Positions 40,063 to 51,696 of a DNA stretch of 64,000 bases are shown here, one piece after another; the stretch's first letter is position 1, and every line of letters begins with the position of its first letter. Source of the stretch: Ceratopteris richardii. Taxonomy: Eukaryota; Streptophyta; Polypodiopsida; Polypodiales; Pteridaceae. A program made the position numbers and the translations under genes. The stretch covers positions 91,963,132-92,027,131 of the forward strand of contig CM035407.1 in the NCBI GenBank assembly GCA_020310875.1, in the 5' to 3' direction. The notes beneath the pieces are model-generated. The model had not been told where the DNA came from and ran no database searches. It saw only the letters and a program-made list of their open reading frames with translations.

Positions 40063-41325
40063 TGTTGAAGAATCACTCACGAATTTGACGAACAGACAAA
40101 GAAAGATAAAGAGAAGCGGAATCAAATATTCAGAAAATCAAAAGCCTTAATGAAGGGACAAATTCACGATCGTTATGTACAGTACATAATCTTGCAGAAT
40201 CAGAGTTCGTTACACTAAATCAAACTGTATATACAGAGAGAACGTGCATAAGAATAAAAGAGGAAGTGCGAACTAGAACGTGCGTGAGAAGAGCGCGCAG
40301 CATAAATAGAGCACATACAGAGGTCAAAAAAAAGGAGAGAGAAGGAGAGAACAGAGAATGAGGAAGTGAGAAGACGCCAGAGATTGCGTATGTACAGAGA
40401 GTGAAGAGAGTTAGTGAGAAGTTCTTAGAAGACGCCATAGATTGCGTATGTAAAGATGAATAACAGAAACCTGAAATGTCAGGTATTCATATGAGAGAGA
40501 TGGCAAAGAGAAACTACTCAGTATAGGAGAGTTTCCATAGCTTGAGCAAGAAGAGGCCAAGCTAATTTGTACACATCTTCTCTAATAGAAAACACATGTT
40601 CATGTGGAAGTTTGCGCACACTGTTCATATGTGAAGAACTCTGAGTATTTATGTGTTACGGTAGAAAGTTCGTTAACCGTTAACACTTACAGTTCGTTAG
40701 TAAACGTGTCCCTCGGTACTATCTCATTAAACGAATGGTTCGGTCAGTTATAGTTTTCTTAGAAAACGTGTTTTCTGGTAGAACAACGAAGTATATCTCG
40801 CAGAGTAAATTAAAGTTTTGTATGAGAGTTAGCTTATCTTATAGCTAGACATCTCTACTATCAGTTCATCAATCATTTCGGTGAAATGGATATGTACACA
40901 CAGTACAAAGTCTAACAGAAAAAGGACATTCTGAATCGGAGGAGTTTTCTCTTAAACTTCAGAAAGTGTTCACTCAGTGAAGGAAGTTCACGCATCACTT
41001 CCTTACTTCTTGTATACTTACTTGAAGTAATTACAAACAGAATAGGAGTTGATTCCAGTAAGATTCCGGTATAATTACGGTGACAGTCCAGTAACAGTCC
41101 GGTGAAGTCCTAGTGAATTTCTCAGTAAATTCAAAACAAAATCTTATACGTTTGAGTGACAGTAACTCTGCTGAGCTACTGCTGATTATAGAGGTGTTCT
41201 AATATCACTCTGGCTTGGAAACCAAGTTTTCGGTGGCACAGCAAATTCCGCAGGCTTGACAAGGTTCGGGCCTTTGCCGCGTCGACCATCACAAGTGGTA
41301 TCAGAGCTTAAGTTAATCGCCCACA
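40063..41325 (+). repeat. 5' LTR of copia family 4
   Basis: 1263 bp from TGTTGAAGAATC to CGCCCACA. It includes a TATA-like CATAAATAGAGC near 40301. The 3' boundary is set by identity with the end of the 3' LTR at the target duplication, so the final 32 bp contain one copy of the primer-binding motif. Confidence 0.88.
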
Positions 41326-41430
41326 AGTGGTATCAGAGCGAGCCGTGAGATCCAAGAAGTGGGTTCAGAGCTAGAGTATTCACCATAATTGATATCAGAG
41401 CCGATTAACCACAAGAAGTGGTACCAGAAC
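41294..41430 (+). promoter_or_regulatory. Five-fold array of primer-binding-site-like motifs
   Basis: The initiator-Met tRNA complement AGTGGTATCAGAGC occurs exactly at 41294-41307 and 41326-41339. Three diverged copies follow at 41358-41371, 41388-41401 and 41417-41430, spaced 29-32 bp. The functional site should be 41328-41339, immediately after the LTR. Confidence 0.85.
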
Positions 41431-44400
41431 GAGAAAGATTCTGAAGAGCAGAAAGATTCACATAAAAGTTCACTGGAAGTAACAAAAACAAGAAGATCAT
41501 GGTAGATCATGTCCAAATTGATAAATTGGACAGAGATAATTATCCCGCATGGGTAATGCGCATGGAAGCCTTACTTATGAGTAAGGACTTAATGATGTAT
41601 GTGACCGGAGGAGAGAAGAAGCCGACTTTCGAAGATGATAGTCAACCGGAAAAAGAAGAATTAGAAGCCTTGAAGCTGTGGCAAAAGAAAGATGCAACGA
41701 CAAGAGCTTACATTTATAATACCGTTACAGATCATCTACTACCGCACATTAGAGGTCTGGAGAAAGCGGAGGACATATGGAGTGCGTTGGAAGATCACTT
41801 CCAAAATACTACGAAAGCTAGGAAGGCTAGCTTATGGTCCGAGTTCACAACGTTAAAAAAGAAGGCGAGTCAAAGCATTAGTGACTATGTTACTAAGATG
41901 AAGGATCTAGCAGATAGTCTTGGATCCATAAATGAAGATGTCGAAGATCACATATTGATAGCGCAACTGCTAACAGGTTTGAGAGGAGATGAAAGGTGGA
42001 AACCTTTCGTACTCTCAATTGAACTTTCTTTAAATAATTTTGTACCAAATTTAAATCAGTTGCTTGGTTTGATGCTCACATATGAGCAAGACCTGAAAGG
42101 AGATGCAGATAAAGGACAAAGTTTTGCAATGTACATGAAGAACAAGAAGAAAGACAAAGGTAAGTCAAAAGACGAAGAAGAGTCGAGTTCTCAGGCTTAT
42201 TATGCAAGAGGTAAAGGCATCGGCAGAGGAAGAGCAAGAGGGTTTGGAAGAGGAAGAAGTAGCCAGAATAACAACAAGAAGGCTTGTTGGATCTGTGGAC
42301 TAAGTAATCATTTGGCTCATGATTGCTGGCACAATCAACAAGGATCAAATCAAAATCAGAACAGTAATAGCAGAGGTAGAAGCGGAAGATATCAGAGTAA
42401 TTTTCAAAGATGAAGACAAAATCAAAGAGGAAGCTATGGTAGAGGTGGAGCAAGAAGTTGGGGACAGAATCAATCCTACAACACCTCCTACAACAATTAC
42501 GCAAATGACACGCAGAATGAAAGTCATACATCATTGATGATGAACTCAATCAGCACATCAGATAACGAAGACCTAAAGGTATTTTACATTGATTCTAGAT
42601 GTTCTAATCACTTATCAGCAATATAGAACTGATGTTAGAATTGGAAAAAGGTAGTTCCAGTCATACTGTTCAAACAGGTGATAATACGAGGCATAGTGTA
42701 CATTCAATTGGAAAAGTGAAATGTAAAAGTGGAGCAGATTTGCTAACCAATGTTTTGTATGTTCCGACAATACCGAAAAATTTAATTAGTGTAGGACAGA
42801 TAGTTGAGAAAGGTTTTCAGGTCAGATTTACAAATGAAGGAGTATTTGTAGAAGATCCCGAGAATGGATATAGTCAGATTGTCTCTGGTAAGAAAGAAGG
42901 CAGACTCTTTACTTTAAGAGTACAAGGGAACATTGGCCAAGCGTTGCTCACACATGGTGAAAAGGTGATTACAGAACTTGATCTCTGGCATAAGAGATTA
43001 GGTCATTTGAATGAAAAAGGAATAAAAGCTATGATTTCAAAACAGTCAGTACTAGGATTACCGAATGTACAGAATCAACATATGATTCACAAGTGCGAAG
43101 CATGTTAGATGGGAAAAGCCCACATGTTACCTTTTTAGAAGAAATGATTCAAACATGATGGAGTACTCGAACTCATTCATATAGATGTATGGGGTCCAAC
43201 AAAAGAAGGATCAATCAGCGGATCAAGGTATTATGTTCTTTTCATTGATGATGCTACAAGGTGGATAACTCTTTATGTTTTGAAAGAGAAATCAGAAGTG
43301 TTTGGAGCTTTCAGGCATTTTCATGCATATGCTGAAAGACTCACAGGTCGAAAACTTAAAAGACTGAGGTCTGATGGAGGGGGAGAATACTTCTCCCGAG
43401 AGTTCAATGATTATCTTTGGAATGCAGGTATTAAGAGAGAAATAACCTGCAGGTATACACCACAACAAAATGGTGTAGCAGAAAGAAGGAACCGAACTCT
43501 AGTTGAGTTTGCACGAGCTATGCTAAAGGAAAAGGATTGTCCAAATTATCTTTGGGCTGAAGCTGTAAATACAGCTACATACTTGGTAAACAGATTACCA
43601 TGTACGGCATTAGATGGAATGACCCCTTATGAAGCCTGGTGGGGAAAGAAACCAACACTTGATCATTGCAAAGTGTTTGGATCAATAGCTTATGCTTATG
43701 TACCGTCACAACTCAGACATAAGCTTGAACCAAAAGCAAAGAAATATGTGTTCATCGGATACGATGAAAAGCAGATGGGTTACAGGTTATGGAGTCCTTT
43801 AACAAAACAGTTTATTGTTTCCAGAGATGTTACATTTGATGAATAGAAGAGCTGGTATACAGATCAAAGTCATACAACGGAAGAATTTGAAGAAGAAGTA
43901 AGAAGAAAAGAGAAAGGGAAATCAATTGTACAGGTGAATAGAGATGAAGATCATATGCAGGCAAGTACATCCAGGATCGGATCAGGTATGAGAAATGAAG
44001 ATGAACAGGGATTTGATGAAAATGTGTATTCAGATACACATGAAGAGTTTGAACCAAGAAGGTCAAACAGGAACAGGAGACAACCAGAAAGGTATTCGTA
44101 TGATACTTCGTACATAACTCAGAAAAATTATGCATATATGGTCAAAGGTGATGAAGAACCTCAGAACTATGATGAAGCTAAAGGCAAGAAGCAATGGGAA
44201 GAAGCAATGGAAGAAGAGTTCAGCGCATTGGAGGAGAACAAGACATGGGAACTTGTTCCTAAACCAAATGGTAAGAAAGTAATTGGAAACAAATGGGTTT
44301 TCAAAGTTAAGAAGCTTGCAGATGGAAGGATAGCTAGACACAAAGCTAGACTGGTTATCAAGGGCTACGCTCAGACGCATGGCATAGATTATGACGAGAC

Positions 44401-45723
44401 GTTTAGTCCGGTGGCAAAGATGTCAACCATAAGGACAATGATTGCTATAGCAGCATCAAAAGGATGGAAGCTAGGTTAGCTGGATATCAAGAATACATTT
44501 CTGAATGGATACATATCAGATGAAGTCTACATGGAACAACCAGAAGGGTTTGTAAGTTCCAAATACCCAAATGTTGTTTGTAGATTAAGAAAAGCACTTT
44601 ACGGACTGAAGCAAGCTCCAAGAGCTTGGAATTACAGGCTTGTGAAATATCTCAATGAACTTGGATACCAAAGTTCGAAAGTAGATGCAAGTCTACTCAT
44701 CAAGAGAACAGAAGAAGGTATGATCTACATTTGTATTTATGTAGATGACATTATAATCACAGGGACATTAGACGAAGGAATTGAAGAAGTAAAGAGATTA
44801 CTCGAAAAGGAGTTTCAGATCAGTGACCTTGGAAAGTTGTCATACTTTCTAGGAATGGAAATCACATACACAGATCATGGTGTATATGTTACACAAGAAA
44901 GGTATCTCCTAAACCTACTGAAGAAGTTTAATATGGAGAATTGCAGAGAAGCTTCAACACCACTTGAAGAAAATCATAAACTCAGCAAATACAGTGGTGC
45001 AGAGTTTAAAGATATGAGAAAGCATCAGTCATTAGTGGGAAGTCTAATTTACGCTACACTAACACGACCGGATCTTAACTATGCAGTGGGAGTTCTCTCA
45101 CAGTTCATGCATTGTCCGAAGGATCAACATTGGGTTGCAAGACAGAGAGTTCTTAGATATATCAAAAGAACTGTAAAAGAAGGATTATATTATCCTTTTA
45201 CGTCAGATATAAAGCTGAGAGCATACAGTGACTCAGACTGGGCAGGAAGTCAAGATGACAGAAGATCAACACATGGGTATATGATATACCTAGGAGATAA
45301 GCTAGTAAGCTGGTGTTCAAAGAAACAACACACAGTGGCTTTATCGTCAACGGAAGCAGAATATAAAGGACTAGTAGAAGGAGCAAAAGAAGTGATATGG
45401 ATGCAGACCTTGTTCAAAAGCATGGGTATTGATCAAGGTATACCTATCATACATGGAGATAATATGAGCTCGCTGTATCTTGCAGCAAATCCAGTATTTC
45501 ATGCAAGAACAAAGCACATAGAAATTTAGTATCATTTCCTGAGGGAAAAGGTAATGGAGAAGGAGATAGAAATAATATACACTCCGACAAAAGATCAGAT
45601 TGCAGATATTTTGACAAAGAGCTTGGATGGAACAAAGACAAGCAGATTCAAAAAAATGGCAGGTATAAAAGAAAGAAAAATATATGAAGACAGGAAGAGT
45701 CAAATTAGTGATTGAGGGGGAGC

Positions 45724-46987
45724 TGTTGAAGAATCACTCACAAATTTGACGAATAGACAAAGAAAGATAAAGAGAAGTCGAATCAAATATTCAGAAAATC
45801 AAAAGCCTTAATGAAGGGACAAATTCACGACCGTTATGTACAGTACAGAATCTTGCAGAATCAGAGTTCGTTACACCGAATCAAACTGTATATACAGAGA
45901 GAACGTGCATAAGAATAAAAGAGGAAGTGCGAGCTAGAACGTGCGTGAGAAGAGCGTGCAGTATAAATAGAGCACATACATAGGTAAAAAAAAAAGGAGA
46001 GAGAAGGAGAGAACAGAGAATGAGGAAGTGAGAAGACGCCAGAGATTGCATATGTACAGAGAGTGAAGAGAGAGAGTGAGAAGTTCTCAGAAGACGCCAT
46101 AGATCACATATGTAAAGATGAATAATAGAAACCTGAAATGTCAGGTATTCATCTGAGAGAGATGGTAAAGAGAAACTACTCAGTATAGGAGAGTTTTTAT
46201 AGCTTAAGCAAGAAGAGGCCAAGCTAATTTGTACACATCTTCTCTAATAGAAAACACATGTTCATGTGGAAGTTTGCGCGCACTGTTCATATGTGAAGAA
46301 CTCTGAGTATTTATGTGTTACGGTAGAAAGTTCGTTAACCGTTAATAGTTACAGTTCATTAGTAAACGTGTCCCTCGGTACTATCTCATTAAACGAATGT
46401 TTCGGTCAGTTACAGTTTTCTCAAAAAACGTGTTTTCCGGTAGAACAACGAAGTATATCTCGCAGAGTAAATTAAAGTTTTGTATGAGAGTTAGCTTATC
46501 TTATAGCTAGACATCTCTACTATCAGTTCATCAATCATTTCGGTGAAATGGATATGTACACACAGTACAAAGTCTAACCGAAAAAGGACATTCTGAATCG
46601 GAGGAGTTTTCTCTTAAACTTCAGAAAGTGTTCACTCAGTGAAGGAAGTTCACACATCACTTCCTTACTTCTTGTATACTTACTTGAAATAATTACAAAC
46701 AGAATAGGAGTTGATTCCGGTAAGATTCCGGTATAATTACGGTGACAGTCCAGTAACAGTCCGGTGAAGTCCTAGTGAATTTCTCAGTAAATTCAAAACA
46801 AAGTCTTATACGTTTGAGTGACAGTAACTCTGCTGAGCTACTGCTGATTATAGAGGTGTTCTAATATCACTCTAGCTTGGCAACCAATTTTTCGGTGGCG
46901 CAACAAATTCCGCAGGCTTGACAAGGTTCGGGCCTTTGCCACGTCGACCATCACAAGTGGTATCAGAGCGAAAGTTAATCGCCCACA
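45724..46987 (+). repeat. 3' LTR of copia family 4
   Basis: 1264 bp, preceded by polypurine tract GAGGGGGAGC, with TATA-like TATAAATAGAGC near 45962. It ends CGCCCACA at the TCTGA duplication. Confidence 0.93.
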
Positions 46988-46998
46988 TCTGAGACCAC

Positions 46999-47677
46999 TG
47001 TTGGAGGATAAACACTCCTATGTGCATAACAAAAGCAAATGAACCCTCCTAGGATCCTGAAATTTTTCAGACATAGGCTTTGTATTTTCTAAGTTTCTCT
47101 GAGTATATGCAGAGACTGATAATGAAATTTTGCAGGCTTAAACTGGACTCTAAGATCTTTCAAATGAGAGTAAAATCACTCCATTTGGACACTGGATGAT
47201 GCCTCAACCAGCTGCAACAAAACAGATAACTTGATCTCTTCACAGAGTATGAGCTAACTAGACTGACACTGTTCTAGACATTTCTCTGCACATGTGCAGG
47301 CACTGAACCCAAGACTTATACCAGACAAAGTAGATTTTATAAGCTTTCCAACAAGACAAAAATCATTGCAAATGAATTCCGGATGAAGGAGAAACAACAA
47401 TTACAAGATAGGGGGGTCTGCCAAGATTATCTAGAGAGAAAGAGTATGAAAAAGTGAAATCTCTGCAAAATATGCAGAGAACAGCTAGTAGGGGGTGTGC
47501 TTAAGCAAGGGGGCAGCTTGGGCACGTATTCCCATGACCCTAAGTCATAATACAACTCATTAGACCACATACTAACCTCTTCAACTCGTGGAAATCAGCC
47601 TCCTTTGATTGTGGATGATGTGGAAGGTTCAATTTGGGGCATGTTCCCACACTCTTGAGCTTGAAAAACTTTCAACA
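46999..47677 (-). repeat. 5' LTR of copia family 3
   Basis: 679 bp matching 34788-35588 but missing about 120 bp near its 5' end. The adjacent GCTCTGA/GACCAC remnant of the primer-binding complement is split by family 4. Confidence 0.9.
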
Positions 47678-49201
47678 GTTGGCATATGTAACAGTGTTCC
47701 TTGTAGGGGAGGCTTGATTGAAGAGAAGAAATTGCGCTGCGAGGTAATATGTTTGGTCTCCCCACTAGCAAAGTACCAAACATCTAAGTCTACTAGAGAC
47801 ATGCACTTCTCATGAGAAGATGGGTCAAAACTACAAACAATAGTAAATGCCCATTCTTCTTCCTGCACAAAATTAACAGACTCTGTTTTCGATGTAGAGG
47901 CCTCTAAAACAACCATTCCGACCTCTTTCTTCTTTGCCTCTTTAGTAGCCAGTTTTGAACAGTTCTTCATGATATGATCATTTCCTTTACAATACTTGCA
48001 AAAAAATTCATGCTGTTCTGATTTCTTCTCATCTTTGTCTTCCTTCTTTGAATGTGTAGCATTTGTAGATTTCTGGTTACTAGAAGAAGAGCTCCATTTA
48101 CCTTTGCCCTTCTGACTAGCCAGGAACGCTTGATATGCAACACACATAATAGACCTATTCTGCCTAGACTGATCTTCTTGCAACAGAATGGAGACTGACT
48201 CCTCAAATGACAAGGCATTTGGATTGCCTTTCATCATCAAATGAAGAGTAGAAGCAAAACTCTGATATGGCTCAGGAAGACCATTCAGAATGGTCTACAA
48301 AAGTGAGCTATCTGATATAACTTGATCAACAGAAATCAACTATTCTTTCAAATTCTTGATCTTTGTGATAAAATTGTCCATAAAATCACCTTCATTCATG
48401 TGCTCACTCTCCAATTGTTTTCGGAGGTAAGCAACACGAGCCTCATTCCTAGCCTGGTACAATGTGGTATATGTATCCCAAGCATCCTTAGCTATTTATT
48501 ATGCAAGAGCGAATGTGAGGAATAATGGCAGGTTTGACAGAAAAAGCTATCAATGCATATGCCTGAGCATCTCTACATTTGCTGTGTAGTAGGTGCAACA
48601 AAAACAACACGAATAGGAATCTGCAGAATATCATCATCTTCGACACCATCTCCATTAGCTCAAACACCTGTATTTGCAGTACCTATATTCACATGTGTAA
48701 CATGACATCTTTCAACACCCTACACAATATTCCATAGTCCTTTTGTGAACAATACATGACGCATCATATAAGCCCATAATGGGTAGTTGGTACCATCCAA
48801 CTTATCCTCAACAGCCAACATACAAAATACATAACTGCTTTCAGCCATGGCCGATGACTAAAATACCTTGATGCAAAAAATTAACTGTATTTTCAAAGTT
48901 GAACAAAACTGCCCAGACAAATCTCTTTAACCTGTAGCAGACTTCGAGATGCTTATATTGGAGAATCAAAACTGGTATATATCTTTGTCACAAAAACACA
49001 AAATGGCCTACACAAGCACTAAGATAGTGCGTTTGGAGGCCGAAATGAGATCAGATCACGATTTCGACACCACAAAGCGAATCTGTTTTGATCTTTGAAA
49101 CACCCTGAGTATGCTTACAAAATTTAGTGTGATTCTGAGACTGCAACCAAAGAGGTGTAGATAACACCCTACATGAAGCGGCGACCTGCTTTGATACCAA
49201 T

Positions 49202-49326
49202 TGTTGGAGTTAGACGTCTGCGGAAGCACGCGAACAACACAAGGAAGAAGAAGAAGCTTGGAGCACAACACACAATACTGAATGTATTACCACTAGAATG
49301 TACAAAGATAAGTAGCCCGTTAGGGC
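49202..49326 (-). repeat. 5' LTR of copia family 1, copy b (partial)
   Basis: 125 bp matching the inner half of the family-1 LTR, next to the primer-binding complement. It stops at about 49326, where unrelated AT-rich sequence begins. Confidence 0.88.
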
Positions 49327-50059
49327 AACTATTTTGATATTTAATTTAGCTAATTAATTTTCTAGTTTTCTTTTATTTTTCTTATTTTTCATTTATTTTC
49401 TTTATCTTTTCTTATGTTTACCTTATGTTTATTATAATTGTTGTTGTCCCTTCTATTATGATCTCTATTGATATTGTTGAAGTTGTGTCCACCTCTACCT
49501 CTATTGCTACCATATCCACCTCTTCCACTTCTTTTTGGGTCTTCCCATTGAACCAACAATTCTGAGTGGTGTGGTTGGTATTATCACAGATAGCACAAGG
49601 TTGAACATTTTGATCTTTGGATTTTTCATGCCCCCTTTCCACTTGCTCTTGCTTGCAAAGTTTGCTTGGGAAGTCTCCTCTTCATATTCTTCCTTCTTCT
49701 TGCTTTTTAGCTTTTTGTCCTTCTTATTTGCATATAGAGCACTAGTTGAATTACCATGATAGGATTTACCTTCATTTATGCTATTGTTGTCCTCTTGATT
49801 GAAGAGTTGTCCAAGAAAAATGTTGAAGTCTGGAGTTTGCACATCCATGATGGATGCTAACCGATCCACAACCTCCTTGACCTTGGTAACAAACTCTATG
49901 ATGGTTTGTTTAGGTGTCTTCTTCATTTGGTTGAACTCCTTCCAAAGATGATTCTTTGTTGCTTTGTTACTAGCAAAAAATAAAGTCTCTAGGGCATCCA
50001 GAGTCTCTTCAGATGTCTTGCATCCTCTAAAGAAAGTCAGAGACAGAGCTAGTATGTGC
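49327..50059 (-). mobile_element. Orphan gag fragment resembling copia family 5
   Basis: From about 49435 to 50056 the minus strand matches the gag of the family-5 element at 54.9-55.65 kb, including a zinc knuckle (CAICDNTNHTTQNC) and a KKTPKQTI motif. The preceding 110 bp are AT-rich and unassigned. The fragment has no LTR, primer site or pol and is wedged between two family-1 LTRs. Confidence 0.82.
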
Positions 50060-50289
50060 TGTTGGAGTTAGACATCTGTGGAAGCATGCGAACAACACAA
50101 GGAAGAAGAAGAAGCTTGGAGAACAACACACAATGCTGAATGTATTACCACTAGAATGTACAAAGATTAGTAGCCCATTAGGGAAATAGGCGTATTTACA
50201 AGCCGGGGGAAAAAACCTCTTAAAGAGGGAAAAAAGTGCCCCGATGGTCCTAGAGTGTTCACACACAACACTACCTAAATATATCAACA
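50060..50289 (-). repeat. 3' LTR of copia family 1, copy c
   Basis: 230 bp, TGTTGGAGTTAG to TATATCAACA as read on the + strand, like 31519-31749. RNase H C-terminal coding sequence follows at 50.35-50.6 kb. Confidence 0.92.
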
Positions 50290-50618
50290 AATCCCCCCTA
50301 GGAGTGATGCGGTGAACAACGAGCTGGCACTCATGTATAAGGAAGTGCCAAGCTATGTGAAATCAATCCACAAAAGGAAGTAAGCCCAAAGCTTTGTGGA
50401 AAGCTTCAAACTTCTCCCTAGGTAGAGCCTTCGTAAAAAGGTCTTCAATGTCTCCTGTGTGGGCACATATGCCAAGCTGATCTCCCCAACAGAGAACCTC
50501 TCCCTGACATAATGACAATGCAACTCAATGTGCTTAGTGCGAGCATGGAACACAAGGTTCCTCACAACTACCAATGTGCTCTAAGTGTCAATGAAGATGG
50601 TGGCGATAGAAGATTGAT

Positions 50619-51696
50619 TGAAATAACTTGGAGAAGCTTGTAGAAGGTGGAAAAGTGCGTTTCGAAGCGACGAAGTTTGGTCAAGACAACCGGCACAAGA
50701 CCAACCCTTGAGCTTATGGAGACTCAAATAGACCTTATAAGCATGTGATAAGTGCAAAGAAACACACTATGTACTTTGGAGCATCAAGGAGAATGAGTCA
50801 ATACAAAACAGATAGGTTCGCGGGTCGACTAGCTCAAAAAACTTACTATCTATGGAAGAGACAATGAAGTTCAAATGCCCATAGCGACCAGCGTGATTAC
50901 AATTAGAAAAAATCCTTTTATTGGAGTGATATAAATAGGGTTGAGTTTATATAATGCACAAAATTATAAGGAATAAGCAAAATATGCTATAGGAATGAAT
51001 GTGACGTTCACCGGTGGTACTTCCTATTTTTCAGGAATACATAGAGATTGACCTTGAGACAGAAAAACACAGATTTCTCCCAATCTGCTTAACCAAATGC
51101 TATGAAAATTTGTAAGAATAAACTAGACACCAACATCTTTCCAATGAGCCATGTTGTACTCAATTTGGAGCTCTATAGAGAGAGGAGCAACCTTTGCAAG
51201 ATTACTATTGGCAAAGAAGATGATGCAGAGAATTGAAGGAGCAAGACAATGATGGTCACAAGTGTATGTATGTTGCTTCCATGTAATGTACAAGTGATTT
51301 CAAGTCTTTATATAGACTCTAAGAGTGTTCCACGATTTCTACAAGTGAAATTTGAATTCAAATGAAGGTGGGAATGGTTGTTGGAGGGAATCAATTCACT
51401 TTCCTACAATCTAGGAAAAGTGAAGATCTAGTTTGATCTACTTTTAAGTGATTGATTGCTTGATTGAATGCAAATTCAACCACCAAAAATTCATGGGATT
51501 TGGGATTTATCTTTCTACCTTTACATGTGTAAAGCTCAAGGCTTTTACAACGGTAAATGAACCATCAAAAATCTCTCAAAAAATACAATAAAGGAGCATA
51601 AGAAAAAGAACTCTCCAACGGATATTCTTTCGACACGATAGCCTTTGATGTAGATCAAGTCCACCTCAAGCATAGTGTAAGCTTGATGTTCCAACA
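50619..51696 (-). repeat. 3' LTR of copia family 5
   Basis: 1078 bp, from TGAAATAACTTGG to GATGTTCCAACA, next to the polypurine complement GCTCCCCCTCAAGC. Confidence 0.92.

Larger units (their letters stand above)
40063..46987 (+). mobile_element. Ty1/copia fossil, family 4 (innermost insertion)
   Basis: About 6.9-kb + strand element with both LTRs and a perfect 5-bp target duplication TCTGA (40058-40062 and 46988-46992). Internal parts: a repeated primer-binding region (41294-41430), gag (about 41.5-42.5 kb; KLDRDNYPAWVMRMEAL, zinc knuckle CWICGLSNHLAHDC), protease and GAG-pre-integrase (about 42.6-43.1 kb), integrase (about 43.1-43.9 kb; NGVAERRNRTLVEFARAM), reverse transcriptase (about 44.1-45.0 kb; YVDDIIITG) and RNase H (about 45.2-45.7 kb; SSTEAEYKGLVEGA), then polypurine tract GAGGGGGAG. 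Structurally complete at its ends, but the coding region is broken in a handful of places. LTRs differ by a few percent by eye. It is the last of three nested insertions. Confidence 0.95.
34788..47677 (-). mobile_element. Ty1/copia fossil, family 3, interrupted by family 4
   Basis: Minus-strand element inserted in copy b with a GTTGG duplication (34783-34787 and 47678-47682). gag and protease occupy about 39.8-38.5 kb (KLKKGNYQPWRFRI; YVDSGCSNHMS), integrase about 38.3-37.7 kb (HTDVWGPT, NGVAERKNRH), reverse transcriptase about 37.0-36.1 kb, and RNase H about 36.1-35.6 kb ([14 protein letters not shown]). A polypurine tract precedes the 3' LTR. The primer-binding region was split by the family-4 element. 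The open frames are long, so only a few breaks are present and the copy is comparatively young, though older than its own insert. Confidence 0.93.
31519..49326 (-). mobile_element. Ty1/copia fossil, family 1, copy b (host of a nested insertion)
   Basis: Minus-strand family-1 element. Its outer parts are 31519-34787 and 47678-49326; the middle is a younger family-3 insertion. From the 5' end: partial 5' LTR, primer-binding site complementary to initiator-Met tRNA (49188-49200), gag (start near 48848, LDGTNYPLWAYMMRHVL; zinc knuckle CKYCKGNDHIMKNC near 47.99 kb), protease edge, GAG-pre-integrase (about 34.7 kb), integrase (about 34.3-33.9 kb), reverse transcriptase (about 33.3-32.4 kb), RNase H (about 32.3-31.8 kb) and 3' LTR. 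Broken by several changes besides the nest, but less decayed than copy a. Confidence 0.92.

Noticed and set aside
41313-41516. Tandem repeat after the copia LTR considered as a CRISPR-like or satellite array
   Set aside because: The repeated unit is the initiator-Met tRNA primer-binding motif of the retroelement in a plant nuclear context; there are no unique spacers.
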